The notes below the pieces were generated by a model. It ran no database searches. It was not told where the DNA came from and saw only the letters and a list, made by a program, of their open reading frames with translations. Shown piece by piece: positions 34,620 through 47,063 of a DNA stretch of 64,000 nucleotides (the stretch's first letter is position 1; every line of letters begins with the position of its first letter). Source of the stretch: Cenococcum geophilum 1.58 (Eukaryota; Ascomycota; Dothideomycetes; Gloniales; Gloniaceae). A program made the translations under genes and the position numbers. The DNA lies in the NCBI GenBank assembly GCA_001692895.1, contig KV748207.1, positions 1,178,001 through 1,242,000 of the forward strand, written 5' to 3'.

Positions 34620-37600
34620 TGCTAGAGTACTTCCACTAGCTACTCCTTTAAACTCCCTAGCTTATTTATATCTACGTCTAGTATCTTATCCACGGCAGTC
34701 TTTTTAAACTTATACTTATTTAGAATTCTAACCTTACTATAGGAAGCCGTGTTATATAAAATATATACTATTATAAGAGGGTTTTTTTAGTTAATTCGGT
34801 AGATGCGGTATATAAACTGTTCCTATTTGCTAAAGGACAGATTAAGCTCTATAAGTATAATAAAGTGTGCCTTATTAAGGGTAATACCCTTTATAATAGC
34901 CTTTAGAGATAATAAAAGAATTTATAGTCCGCTTAGCTGCTTCCATAAGTTATAGATAATATGGTTCTTTTACTTTAGTAATATTCCTCTAGGGAGATAT
35001 ATAACAGCGTTCTCGCTATATTTAGCAACTAAGGCCTAAAATAAGTGTTAACTTAAAGTTCTGGTTAAGTAAGCTGCTATTAAGAGGTAAAAAGATAGAG
35101 TGTTTTATTACTTACTGCTATATATACCGCCCCAATAGTTAGGAAATTAGTGCCAATAATAACCTTGCTATAATACCCCCCGACGTTTTTTAATTATATA
35201 ACTTCTTTATAGATAGCTAAAAGCGCCTTAAACTTTATATTACCGTAAAGAATTTCCTTTTTATTCTTATCTAAGATGCTTTTAATAGGAGATTTAATTA
35301 ATTTTACGTGAAATTTCGCTTATACGTTAATTTTGTCGTTATTTAGCAGATCCTTATTATATTTATCCTTCCATAAAAGTAACCTATGCGTTATTGCTGC
35401 AACATAGTACGTAAAGTAGGTGCTTAAGGAGGTACCGGCTATTTATACTAGTTGGTTCCCCTTAAGAGAACTATCTTCTTTCTATTTAACTATTTTCTAC
35501 TAAAATGCCTCTTCTATTTCTAACGCCATTGCACTTTCTATACCCTATAGCAATTTAATTTCTACAGTTCTATACTTATAGTTTAGGTAGTAAATTTAGA
35601 GCTCGCCTAAAATAACTTTTAATTTTCTTCCGTTAAAGCTAATGGTATTTAAGGTACGGCGAATTTTAAAGTTTATAAGTATTTCTCCGCCAACCTAAAC
35701 CGATTCTTTATATACTATAAACTATAAGACCCCTTTAGGGTTACTCTTTCCTTATTTTAAAAAATAACTCTATAGCTTTACTATTTTTTTTAACTTTAAC
35801 GGACGTGCATTTTTTAAGAATGCTATTATCTTAGGCGCTTGCCTAATTTAAATCTAAAAGGCCACTTATAATAAACTAATATATGTCTATAACACCATTC
35901 TCTATTAAAGTCCCTAATATAGCCTAGATAAAGAATCTAAGGCGTTTTAGTATAGTACTTTTATAGAAATAAAGAAATTGGTTAACTATAGTCTCTTTAT
36001 TCTTCTTATTATAAAACTTATCCTATAAAACCCTACCAAAAAACGTAGTTTTAACTAACTGCTAACCTTTATCCTTTTGCTTACCGTTAGATAAGAAGCG
36101 GTAGACTCTTCTAGTGATTATAAAGTTGTCAATAACACGCTGTTTTAGGTATTTAGATATTATAATTATAATAAATCTTATTGCTAAGGCAGCTAGGGTA
36201 CTAACTAAAGGATTGCTTTTTCTAAGTAGTAGGACACTATTAAAGAACTATAGGTAAGGGGTTTTTGCTTTATCTATAAGAGCCTAATAAGTATTTAAAG
36301 TATTATAGGCGGTTTAGTTTCCCAACGTTCCTATTTTTAGCCACTCGTCTAAAGTCGGCTGCTTTATGCCTAGAGAAATATCCGCTGTTAAATAGTACAT
36401 TACAACTCTTAGCGGTGCCTACGCTTGCGTTATAAGTAGTAAGTCTTTAAATAATAAGATATAATTATCTTTCTAGGCAGTAATAATATGTAGAACTGCA
36501 ATAACTAGGCTAGCACTATACTATTTACGTATTATAGATATAGCGTTGCGATTTACGCATAAGTATAGTAAAGGTACTCTATTCTAGCTAGGATACTTAA
36601 CGCTATTAGCCTAGTAGCCCTCCGGTAGATATTAAGTAGCATTTTTAGCCGCTTAATTAGTAGCTACTTCGTCTAGGTTTATAGTATAGTAGTAGTTAAA
36701 AATAATAGTTAAGTATACGGTTACTGTTTTACTAGTCCCTATACCGTCTATAAAAACCCTATTATTTAGCTCTATACGTTTCTAGTAGAATATCTTAGAT
36801 ATACTATATAGCTAGTATAAGAACGCTCTAAACTCCGGATTTAGACCCTATTTACAGGGAATAAGGACCATGTTATTCCCTAGGAGGGCCCCTTTAGAAA
36901 CCCCCTATAGCTTAGCTAAGCGTTTATACATCTACTGCTCTATTCTCTTAACCTTACCGCCTACTTTTACCATAGCGGCTTTTTAAAATCTAAAAAAAGC
37001 TAACGTTAGTCTAATTTAAGATGTACTCTATATGCTTATATGCCCATACCTTTACTTAATACAATTAGCAGCCTCTACCTTCCTATTAGCTTCGTTTATC
37101 GTATCTTTAAGGGCCTTTTTTTCTAGGTTGTCGTCTTCTATAGAAACCTGTATAGTGTTACTAGCTAGATCGTCTACGGTTATAACTTATAGTTAAGCTA
37201 GTTTAGGATCTAAAGCGGTTGCGCTTTAAAGAGCATTATAATTGTCTTCGTTCTCCTCTATACTATTAGGACCCCCTATAGGCTAAATAGCTAGACCGCC
37301 ACGGCCGTCCTCGGTAGCTTATTGTAATTTACCTTTAGATGCTCTAGCAGGTTACTCCCTTTTATAACTACGTTTCTTCTAACCTAATAAACTTAGAATG
37401 CTGCTATACGCTAATAAGGTTAATGAAGCATTACTCTTACTTTTAGTGTCTTTATTAATAAACTTATTATCTAAGTATTCTAAGTGCTTATAGATCTGCT
37501 TAGACGCAGTCTTCCGCTGTTTCTTATATATAGGCTTGCTGCGTAAAGACTGGCGAATTAGGGTATTAGTAATGCTAGGAGGGTTTATACTCTACTTACG

Positions 37601-38520
37601 CGGTATTTAGTGCAGTATTTCTATAATTAAATACTCAGCTGCAATTATTAGTATATAAATAGCCAGATATTATTAAAAGAACTTATAATTAGTACTCTTA
37701 AGTATAAATTTCACTTTACTTTTATGGTATAGCATACATCGCTAGAATACGGCTTATAATGCCCTTTACTAGGTAATATAAGCCTCCTTATAGGATTTAA
37801 TATCGACCTATATAATTTAATCCTTATCCGAGTTAAACCCTACTAATACTATAACCTTTTAAAATAGCGAAAAACTAATTTCTTTAATTATTAGAGTTTC
37901 TGTATTAGCTTTTATAATATCATAAATCGTACAAAGCTCTATAGTGTTTTAGGTAGTTAAGTTTATTCTTTAAAATTAGAAGGTTATATTTTTAAGTAAA
38001 AGCGGCTTACCTAATAATATAGGGCCTGGTAATTTTAAGATTTGCTTAGAAGTAAATATAGGCACTAGCGTTATTATGGGTTTAAATTTAGTTTAAGTCT
38101 AACTTCTAGGTTCTAACTTATTTTACTGTTTTATAGCATTAGTTCTTTAAGATATTATTAAAGCAATAATGGTATCTTTAGACCAGCTCTCTAAAACACC
38201 TTTTTTCTTAGGTAATTTGCTAAGAACCTTTTAGATAAAGTCGTTGCGTAGTACTTTATCTTTAGCAGTACGAAATATGACTTTATTAAGCCCGGCCTCT
38301 ACTATACTATTTAAGATTATCTTCTTAATTTCCTTAAGGCGACAAGTATTAATTTCCCATCTATTTATAATATCTAAGTCCTTTATAGTAATGCGTGAAA
38401 ATACTAGGATAGGATAAAGGAGAAGTAGAGCGTTACTATATAAGAGCAGAAGAATCTAGTTAATGTTTAGTAAAGGTGCAAGTCTAAAGTAGGTGGGTAA
38501 GATAAACTAATTATAAGAAT
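34620..38520 (-). pseudogene. SNF2-like helicase pseudogene, copy A
   Basis: Minus strand, read through stops. A Walker A-type motif at 36757-36722 reads FIDGIGTSKTVT (for GxGxGKT). The distal helicase end at about 34920-34780 reads IIKGITLNKAHFIILIELNL, then FIYRIYRINxKNP, which fits SNF2 motifs V and VI (GLNL..A..VI..E......QA.DRIHRIGQ). An ILISLKA-type segment precedes it. The upstream region (38500-37000) encodes a long uncharacterised N-terminal part. I did not find a clear DEAH box. Frame breaks are RIP stops plus a few indels. It is better preserved than copy B. The role in the transposon is unknown; the SF2/SNF2 assignment is by motif only. Confidence 0.55.
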
Positions 38521-38969
38521 TAATTAACTAAGCAGATTGCCGCAGTTCTAGGGTATAAGTCACAGCTTAAAGTAGCAATTAGCGGTTAAATTAATTAATT
38601 AACTAATTAATATCGCGTAGAGGTACCGTGCGAGAGTTAGTTAAGGTAGTAGAGGTAAAAAGTTAGGCGAAGTGGATATTAAAGTTAAGTGCTCCCATAG
38701 TAACGCTAGTAGGCAAATTACCGTCATCTAATGCTTATTAATAGTAAGGTAAATTAAGAAGTTCTAGTAAATACGCAGAATGCCGAGTCTAGCGGCATTT
38801 TGCGGTAGATTGCNTTAGGTAGTATAAGTCTTATATAGTTATAATCTTTAGGATTTAAGAACTAAACCAACTTATTAGTTTATTAAACCTTATAAATCCT
38901 GCTAGACTACTAATATAAAAAGGTAATAACTTAGCTAAGTATAGAATTTACGTATTGTTTTTAATTATT
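38521..38969. other. Upstream end of module A; gene-free, with one ambiguous base
   Basis: To about 38680 the sequence parallels 45720-45850 of module B, then the two diverge. A run of TTAATTAATTAACTAATTAA (about 38594-38613) is shared by both copies and may be part of the helicase gene's 5' region. An N occurs at 38813. No protein recognised. Confidence 0.45.
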
Positions 38970-39810
38970 TTTTAATAGGAGACTAGGTAAAGCTAATTAA
39001 GCCTTTACTATAGCCTCCTTTAAGCCCTCTTATACCGCCCTTAATCAATCCTCTATATTAAATAGCCGCTGGTTAAACTGTTTAACTACTTATAGCACTT
39101 AATACACCTTATTTAGCGTATATAGTACGTCCTCCCTTATAACCTTAAGCTGGTCTTTTACTAAAAGCTCTTAAAATATTACCTTTCTTTAATTTATATT
39201 ATGTGCTTCGGTTAGTTGCGAATATAGTTTTATAACCTTGGAGATAATCCTGCTTTATTACTTAGGCGTCCTAGATTAAATTAATAATAGATATATTTTA
39301 AGCCTTCTTAGCTTTTTAAAGTTCCTTAATTTCCGCCTTTAAACTCTTTATTCTAGTAATTAGCGGGTAACGCAGTTTATAAAGTATCCTATCCCTCCTT
39401 TATGCAACTAATTGTCTAACTTATAATATTAAAGAGGTCCCTTTTTGTAGTTTTCTAGTTTCTATAACAGCTATCTCCGCAGCGCTGTTTTTATTTAACT
39501 TAGTTCTCTCTAGACTATATACAGCGGCATTTTTAGCGGTTGGTAGGATAGAATAGGTTAGCGGAGGCTTCTTAATAGGTAGCTAAGCTGTTTTTATAGC
39601 TTTAGCTACCTTACTATTCTTCTCCTACTTAATTAGAAACCCTCTAATCTCCTTTTAGCAACTATCCGCCGCTTTTTTCTTTCGCGGCTTTAGAGCTAGC
39701 TTAGTAGTCCCATCTCTATTCTTTAATAACGCCTTTTTAACGTAGGGATGCTTAGTGCGCTTGGCTGGGGTGGTTATATACCTAGGGTTTTTATTTATCT
39801 GTAATAACCG
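38970..39810 (-). pseudogene. Unrecognised basic, coiled-coil-like protein remnant
   Basis: The minus strand, reading stops as Gln or Trp, gives a continuous frame starting near 39790 (NPRYITTPAKRTKHPYVKK). It contains KLALKPRKKKAA and a Lys- and Glu-rich heptad-like region near 39350 (LKAEIKELQKAKKAQ). It resembles the basic C-terminal tail of a transposase or a DNA-binding protein, but I recognise no family. It sits between the two helicase modules. Confidence 0.35.
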
Positions 39811-40639
39811 ATTAGTGTAAGATATTTATAACTCCTTATTAGCATATATACTATTATAACGTTTACTTTAAAAATAGGTTAAGGGCTAGTATATAGTTAA
39901 GTTAAGGGGAAATTAGTTCTAATACAGAGAGTAGGTAATAGATAGATGGATAGTGTTTAGTAGTAAGATTTAAGAGGGAAGCTTATCCTTATTAATATTA
40001 AGAATGCGTATAAAGCGGATAGGTAGTAGTAATTTAGGGGAAGACTTTAATAAAGGATTATCCTATATAATTGGCAGCTAGTTAATAGAGAAAGGGTAGG
40101 AACCTATAGTTATAATATTATATATTATAACATTTTGCCTAACTTCCTTAAATATATATATAGGTAGTGGCCTTCTATAGCATTTTATCGGCATCGTAAG
40201 TTAACGCGTTTTAGTAAGGCTTACTAATAAAATCACGCTAGCTAGGGTGCCTATAGTATACTAACCTAGGTAGGAGCGCCTAAAGCGCCTAATATAAAAA
40301 GTCTCTTTTACTAGACGAAGGGATATGGAGCTTAAAGCTCCTTACTATTTGGTTATAAATCGCCTCTATATTATAACTATTTAATCTATACGCCTTTTAG
40401 TATTACCCGTTTTATAATTAGTGGCGGCTACTACTATAGCTTATTTAAATCTATAATTAAGTTAATTGTTTAGTAAGGCTCTAGAATAAGGCTCCAGATT
40501 TAACTTTGTATATTAATACGTGATTAACGTTAGTAAGCAATTTGAAAGAGCCCCTCTCTACCACTAAGCCTCTATCGCGACTCCCTACTTTAGTATAGTA
40601 ATAGAGCCTCCTCCTTAACTAACATCCTCTCTGCAATTG
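39811..40639. other. Gene-free AT-rich spacer
   Basis: No repeat, motif or coding signature that I can support. RIP composition throughout. Confidence 0.4.
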
Positions 40640-41080
40640 GCGTTTTCTATATCTTTACCTACCTCCTATATAAACCCCCCGGAAATAAGCTTATCGCGAT
40701 TAAAAAGGTTAAGATAATAATATTATATAAGGCATATAAACGCGACTATAGTATTACGATTAGGGTATATATCTAGAACGAGCCGTATACTAGTATAAAG
40801 AGAATAGCAGTAAAATAAGCGGGTGTTTTAGATTCCATAGCTAATGCGCCCCTTAATAAATACTAAGTTAGTAGCAAAGCTCTAAAAGTTACTAATTAGC
40901 CTTATATTAAGCACAGAGTTACTAGTAATCTATTCTTCCTTAATTGTATTTTAAATTAGGTATAAATCTAGAGCTCCAAAAACTATATTAACTTTATATT
41001 TATCTCCACTCCACTAATTAAATAGTTAGATTTAAAGTCTATATTAATTATAACTCTAGCCAAAAGCTCTAATCTAATAA
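40640..41080 (+). pseudogene. Unrecognised coding-like remnant between the helicase modules
   Basis: One plus-strand frame is unusually continuous once RIP stops are read through: NKLIAIKKVKIIILYKAYKR near 40690, then YSITIRVYI, then later NYINFIFISTPLIKQLDLKS near 40980. The family is not recognised. The frame ends just before array B. Confidence 0.35.
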
Positions 41081-41094
41081 GATTACTGCCTTAA

Positions 41095-42060
41095 AGAGCA
41101 AACCAGCAGACTTTAATTACTAAGCGCGAAATTGCCGTATATTGCCTAGTATACGCCTAGTTTCTTAAGTAGTAAGCTAGCAGACTTCTATTACTAAGTA
41201 AGAAATTGCTGTATATTACCTGGTATATTACCTAGTTCCTTAAGCGGTAAGCTAGCAGACTTCTATTACTAAGCGCGAAATTGCCGCATATTGCCTGGTA
41301 CACCGCCTAGTTCCTTAAGCGGTAAGTTAGTAAACTTCTATTACTAAGCACGAAGTTGCCGTATATTGCTAGGTATATTGCCTAATTCTTTAAATTACAA
41401 GCTAGCAGGTATCGCCTATTAATAGAGTATTCTAATATATTAGCTTATATATTGCCTAGCTCCTATATTATAAGCTAGTAGACTTACTATATTAATAGAG
41501 CACTACAACATATAGCCTAGCGTATTACTTAGGTCTTTAAATAGCAAATAAGTAGGCGCTACTTATTAATAGAGCACTGTAATATACCTAATCGTGTATT
41601 GCCTAGTTCCTACGTCGCAAGCTAATAGGCTCCTCTTATAAGTAAAGTATTCCGAATATTAGCTTGTATATTGCCCGGTTCCCATATTATAAGTTAGCGA
41701 CTTCTTTTATTAATGGAGCACTGTAATATATTACCCGCGTATTACCCGGTTCCTTAAATAGCAAGATAGTATACTTCTCTTATTAATAAAAGAATTGTGG
41801 TATATTGCTAATATATCGCCTAGTTTTATAAAAAATAACTTAGTATATGCCTTCTATTAGCCGTAAAACTACTATACATCGCCGAGTATATTGCTTAATT
41901 CTATAAAAAAAAACAATTTAGTATTTACCTTTTACTAACCATAAGACTGCGGAATACTGCCTACTATATTACCTAATTCTAAAAATAATAGTCTGTTATA
42001 CTTCTTTTACTAAAGAAGAATTTACGGTAAACTACCTAGTATATTGCCCAATTCTGCGCT
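41095..42060. repeat. 75-bp tandem array B
   Basis: The same 75-bp unit and the same order of degenerate variants as array A (for example TTAAATAGCAAGATAG, then TTAATA.AAGAATTG near both ends). The whole array was therefore duplicated together with the adjacent helicase gene rather than expanding independently. Confidence 0.85.
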
Positions 42061-42089
42061 AAAAGGATTAAAAATATATCGCTACTATA

Positions 42090-45000
42090 ATCTATAATAT
42101 TTGCATTAGCTGCTTCTTTAAATTTCCGGGCTTATTTATATCTATATTCTTCTTAAACTTAAGCTTATCTAAAATTCTACTTTTAATACAAAAAGCCGTT
42201 AATAGTAATACCCTCCGTAATAGCCTTTAGAAATAATAAGAGAATTTATAGTCTGTTTAGCTGCTTCTATAAGTTATAGATTATATAGTTTTTTTACTTT
42301 AGTAATATTCCTCTGGGGAGGTATATAACGGCATCCTTACTATATTTAGCAACTAAGGCCTAAAATAAGTATTAGCTTAGAGTTCTAGTTAAGCGTGCTA
42401 CTATTAAGAGGTAAAAAGATAGAGTGTTTTGCTACTTACTAGTATATATACCGCCCTAATAAATAAAAAATTAGTACTAATAAAAAATTTGCTACGATAG
42501 CCTTTAATATATGGTGCTGTTGTAATTTCTTTATAGATAGCTAAAAGCGTCTTAAACTTCGCGTTGTTATAAAGAATTTCCTCCTTATTCTAATCCAAGA
42601 TACTTTTAATGGGATTTTTGACTGCGTTAGTGTAGTATTAAACTAGACGTTTATTTTTTTTGTTATTTAAAAGATCCTTATTAAATCTATCCTTCTATAA
42701 AAGTAACCTAGGTGTTATTACTGTATCACAGCACGTAAAGTAGCTGCTTAAGGAGCTACTGGCCATTTATACTAGTTTTTTCCTAGTAGGAAAACCATCT
42801 TCTCTTATTTAACCATTTTCTGCTAGAATGCCTCTTCTATTTCTAACACTATTACACCTTCTATACTATATAGGAATTTAAGTTCTTTAGTTTTATAATT
42901 ACACTTTATATATTAAATTTAGAGCTAGCCTAGGACAGCTTTTAGTTTTCAGTCATTAAAGTCAATAGTATCCCGGTTACGGCGAATAAGAAAATTCATA
43001 AGAATTAGGCCACTAACCTTAACCGATTCTTTATATATCGTAGACTATAAGGCACTTTTAGGGTTACTCCTTCCCTGCTTTAAAAATTAGGTCTATAGTT
43101 TAGCTATTTTATTAACTTCCGCGGACGTATATTTTCTAAGAATGCTAGGTTAGCTTAAGCGGTTACCCAATCTATATCTTTAAGGGCGCTTATAATAAAC
43201 CAGCACATATCTATAACACCATTCTCTATTACTATACTAGAAATGGCCTAGGCAAAGAATCTTAGGTGTGGTGGTACCACTTTTTTTAAGAATGAAGGAA
43301 TTGGTTAATATAAGTTTCTTAATTTTTTTTATTATAAAACTTATCCTATAAGATTCTGCTAAAGAGCGTAGTTATAATGGTTTATATACTTCTATAGAGG
43401 GCCGTTAGAGAACTATAAGTAGGGCGTTTTCTTTTTACCTATAAGAGTCCAACTATTATTTATTATATTATAATCTAACTAGTCCCCTAAAGTCCCCATT
43501 TAAAGCCGTTTTTAAGGGTTTAGTTGCGCCATTCCTTTAGACACACCTTCTGTCTTATAGTATATTGCAAACCGTAGTAGCGTCTGCTCTTTCATTATAA
43601 GCGTAGAGTCCTTAAATAATAAGATATAATTGTCTCTCTAGCTAGTAATTACACTTAAAATTATAATGACTAGATTTGCACTATACTGTCTTCGCATTAT
43701 AGATATGGCGTTTTGATTTATATATAAGTATAAAAAAGGCATCTTGTCCTAGCTAGGACACTTAGTATCTTTAGCCTAATTATCCTTCTATAGATGCTAA
43801 TTCGCATTCCTAGCCGCTTAATTAGTAGCTACTTTGTCTAGGTTTATAGTATAGTAATAACTAAGGATAATAGTTAAGTACGCGGTTATAATTTTTTTGG
43901 TTCCTATATATTAGCAAAAACCCCACTATTTAGTTACATACGCTCTTAGTAGAATATCTTAGATGCGCTATACAGCTAATATAGAAATAATTTAAACTTT
44001 AGATTTAGACCCTATTTACTAGGAACGGGGACCAGGTTCTTCGCTAAGACGGCCTTTTTAGAAACTCTATATAGCTTAGCCAAATATTTATATATCTATT
44101 GCTCCATTTATTAAACCTTACCTCCTACTTTAGCTATAGCGGCCTCTTAAAATCTAAAAAGAGCTAATATTAGTCTAATTTAAGATGTACTCTATATAAC
44201 TATATACTTATATCTTTACGCAATAGGCATTATAGCCTATATCTCCTTAGCTTAGGTTATATTATCCTTAGGTGCATTTTCACCTAAGGTATCTTAGATT
44301 GTATTAGTTTCTATAATTTTACTAAGGAAAGCTTTTGCGGGTATAGTATTAAATTATTATATAGAGTCTAAGCTGATTAGGGATATAAAGCAGTTTTACT
44401 TTAAGGAGTATTGTGATTATCCTTACCGTGCTCTATATCGTTAGGATTGTCCGTAGGCTAGATAACTAGATTATTGCGGCTGTTTCTAGCAGCTTGCCGC
44501 AGTTTGCCGTAGTTTACCTGTAGATGCCTCTAGTAGGTTACTCCCTTTTATAATTACGTTTCTTTAGACTTAATAGGCTTAGAATGCCGCTGCGTATTAA
44601 TAAGATAGATAAAGCATCGCTCTTATTCTTGCTATCTTTATTAATAAACTTAATATCTAAGTACTTGCGGATCGGCTTAGGCGTAATCTTCTACCGTTTC
44701 TTAAGTGCGGCTTTAGCGCGCGAATACTGTGGGTTAGAGTATCGGCAATTCTAAAAGGGTTTATGCCCTACTTATTTAGTAATTAGTACGGTGCTTTTAT
44801 AATTAAATACTTGGCTGTAATTATTAGTATATAAATAGCTAGATGTTATTAAAGGGACTTATAATCCGTACTCTTAAGTAGAAATTTTACTTTACTCTTA
44901 TTATATAGTATATACCACTAAAATAAGGCTTATAATAGCCCTCGCTAGGTAATATAAACCTCCTTATTAGTGACCACGTTAAGCTAGGTAATTTCATTCT

Positions 45001-45730
45001 TATTTAAGATAAAACCTACTAATACTAAGACCTCTTAAAATAGCGAGAAACTAATTTCTTTAACTATCGGAGTTTCTATATTACCTTTTAAAATTTATAG
45101 ACTATATAAAGCTCTGCAGTGCTTTAGGTAATTAGGTTTATTCTTTAAAACTAAAAGGTTATATTTTTGAGTAAGAACGGCTTATTTAGTAATGTAAAAC
45201 CGTATAATTTGGAGATTGGCTTAGAAGCAAATATATATACCAGCGTTATTATAGGTTTAAATTAGGTTTAACTTCCAACTTTATATTATTTTGCCGTTTA
45301 GTGGCATTAGTCCTCTAGGATAACATAAAAGGAATAATAGCCTATCTAGACTAGCTATTTAAAGCACGTTCCTTCTTAGTTAAGTCACTAAAAATCTTTT
45401 AAATAAACTAATCGCACGGCATTTTATCTTTGGTAGTATAAAACGTAGGTTTTTTAAGCCTAGCCTTTTATATGTTATCCAAGATTATATTTCTTAATTT
45501 CCTTAAGGCGACGAGCATTAATATCTTATCCCTTTATAATATTTAAGTCCTTTATTATAATATATAAAGATACTAAGATAGAATAAAGAAGGAGTGGAGC
45601 GTTGCTATATAAAAGTAGAAGAATCTAATTAGTAATTAGTAAAGGTGCAAGTTTAAAGTAGGTAGGTAAGATAAACCAATTATAAGAGTTAATCTGCTAG
45701 GTAGATTGCCGTAGTTTTAGGGAGTAAGTT
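42090..45730 (-). pseudogene. SNF2-like helicase pseudogene, copy B (internally deleted)
   Basis: Direct duplicate of copy A about 7.4 kb downstream. Two gaps are clear. About 124 bp corresponding to 34751-34874 of copy A are missing at about 42198, which removes the motif VI (RIYRIN) segment. About 190 bp corresponding to roughly 36040-36240 of copy A are missing near 43375. Other differences are mostly RIP transitions. Copy B therefore cannot have encoded a complete helicase and is the more degraded of the two. Confidence 0.6.
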
Positions 45731-45849
45731 ATAGCTTAAAGCAGTAATTAGCGGTTAAACTAATTAATTAACTAATTAATATCGCGTAGAGGCGCCGTAT
45801 AAGAGTTAGTTAAGGTAGTAGAGGTAAAGAGTAAAGTAAAGTGGATAAG

Positions 45850-46397
45850 CCTAAGGTAAATACTCTCGCTAATAGAATGTAATGCGCGCGAGTTAAAGGG
45901 CAATTTGCTATAGCAGATTGCCGCTAAATACGCTTCCTCTAGTTATAGAAAATATTCTTTATAAAACTAGTATAATAGGCGGAGCTAAAAGTATATTAGA
46001 ATATATAATCTAAGAATAAGGGTTAATGCGCCTAGGACGTTTTACCTGTCTAAGATTAATGTTTTGGCTTAATTAAGACCGCTTTAATACACCCTTTTAA
46101 GTAGGGCTCCTAGTGAATAATTAAAACTCTAAATAGTATTAGATTTAAAGCTATAAGGACTAATACTATATACCGCGTATATTCGCAACTATAAAAATAA
46201 TTGTATCCTTAGAGGCTTTAAGCGTTTGTTATATTATATACTTTAAAAATCCTATATTCCGAACTAGTATAATTATTAGTATATTTACTTATAACTCCTT
46301 TGTCTCTAGGTTAACTCTAGCGTCCTAGGTAATATTAAGAAATTTAAGGAAATCTAGAAGACTTGTCCACCCTTCTACTAAGTTAGTTTAAAGTAGA
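45850..46397. other. Gene-free stretch after module B
   Basis: AT-rich. A weak minus-strand coding-like frame exists around 46380-46050 (SEYRIFKVYNITNA), but I recognise nothing in it. It ends at the foldback element. Confidence 0.35.
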
Positions 46398-46926
46398 CTA
46401 TCCGTAGCCTTCGTAGCTGCGCCTCGACCACCCACCTAAAGGGTGGGTGGTAGACATCCAAATCGCCAGGACAGCTCAATCGCCACTATTAAACCCACCA
46501 AAAATTAGAAAATTTACACCTTAATATCTTAACAACCACTAAATAATAAATTCTAATAATTTAGATTTAGGCTTTTATATATACTCTATAGCTTTTTATT
46601 AAAGTTATAAAATAAATTATTTAGTAGTTTTTAAGATAGTAAAATTTGGGGGCTAAAATAAGGTCAAAATAAGGCCAAAATACTATATCTTTAAAACTAC
46701 TAAATAATTTATTTTATAACTTTAATAAAAAGCTATAGAGTATATATAAAAGCCTAAATCTAAATTATTAGAATTTATTATTTAGTGGTTGTTAAGATAT
46801 TAAGGTGTAAATTTTCTAATTTTTAGTGGGTTTAATAGTGGCGATTAAGCTGTCCTGGCGATTTAGATGTCCACCACCTACCCTTCGGGTAGGTGGTCGA
46901 GGCGCAGCTACGAAGGCCACGGATAG
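46398..46926. mobile_element. 529-bp foldback palindrome with arms of about 255 bp
   Basis: CTATCCGTAGCCTTCG at 46398 mirrors CGAAGGCCACGGATAG ending at 46926. Symmetry continues through GCGCCTCGACCACC, a small internal palindrome (CCACC...GGTGG) and a long AT-rich stretch, to a centre near 46660. The arms differ by only a few transitions. It has no coding capacity. It looks like a foldback or long-TIR non-autonomous transposon; no target duplication is evident. Confidence 0.8.
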
Positions 46927-47063
46927 CACCCAAGTTTATATAAATTATAGACCATAGTATATTCTTTAAATCTCGGCATATATAGATTACAAGACCCTAA
47001 ATGTTATATTTGTTAATATGTTTAGGTAAAAGAGATTAATATACATCCTAAGGCTCTGCACAA
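46927..47063. other. Short spacer with the LINE-C1 target duplication
   Basis: Mostly featureless AT-rich DNA of the large element. The last 14 bp (47050-47063, AAGGCTCTGCACAA) are the left target-site duplication of the LINE-C1 insertion. Confidence 0.7.
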
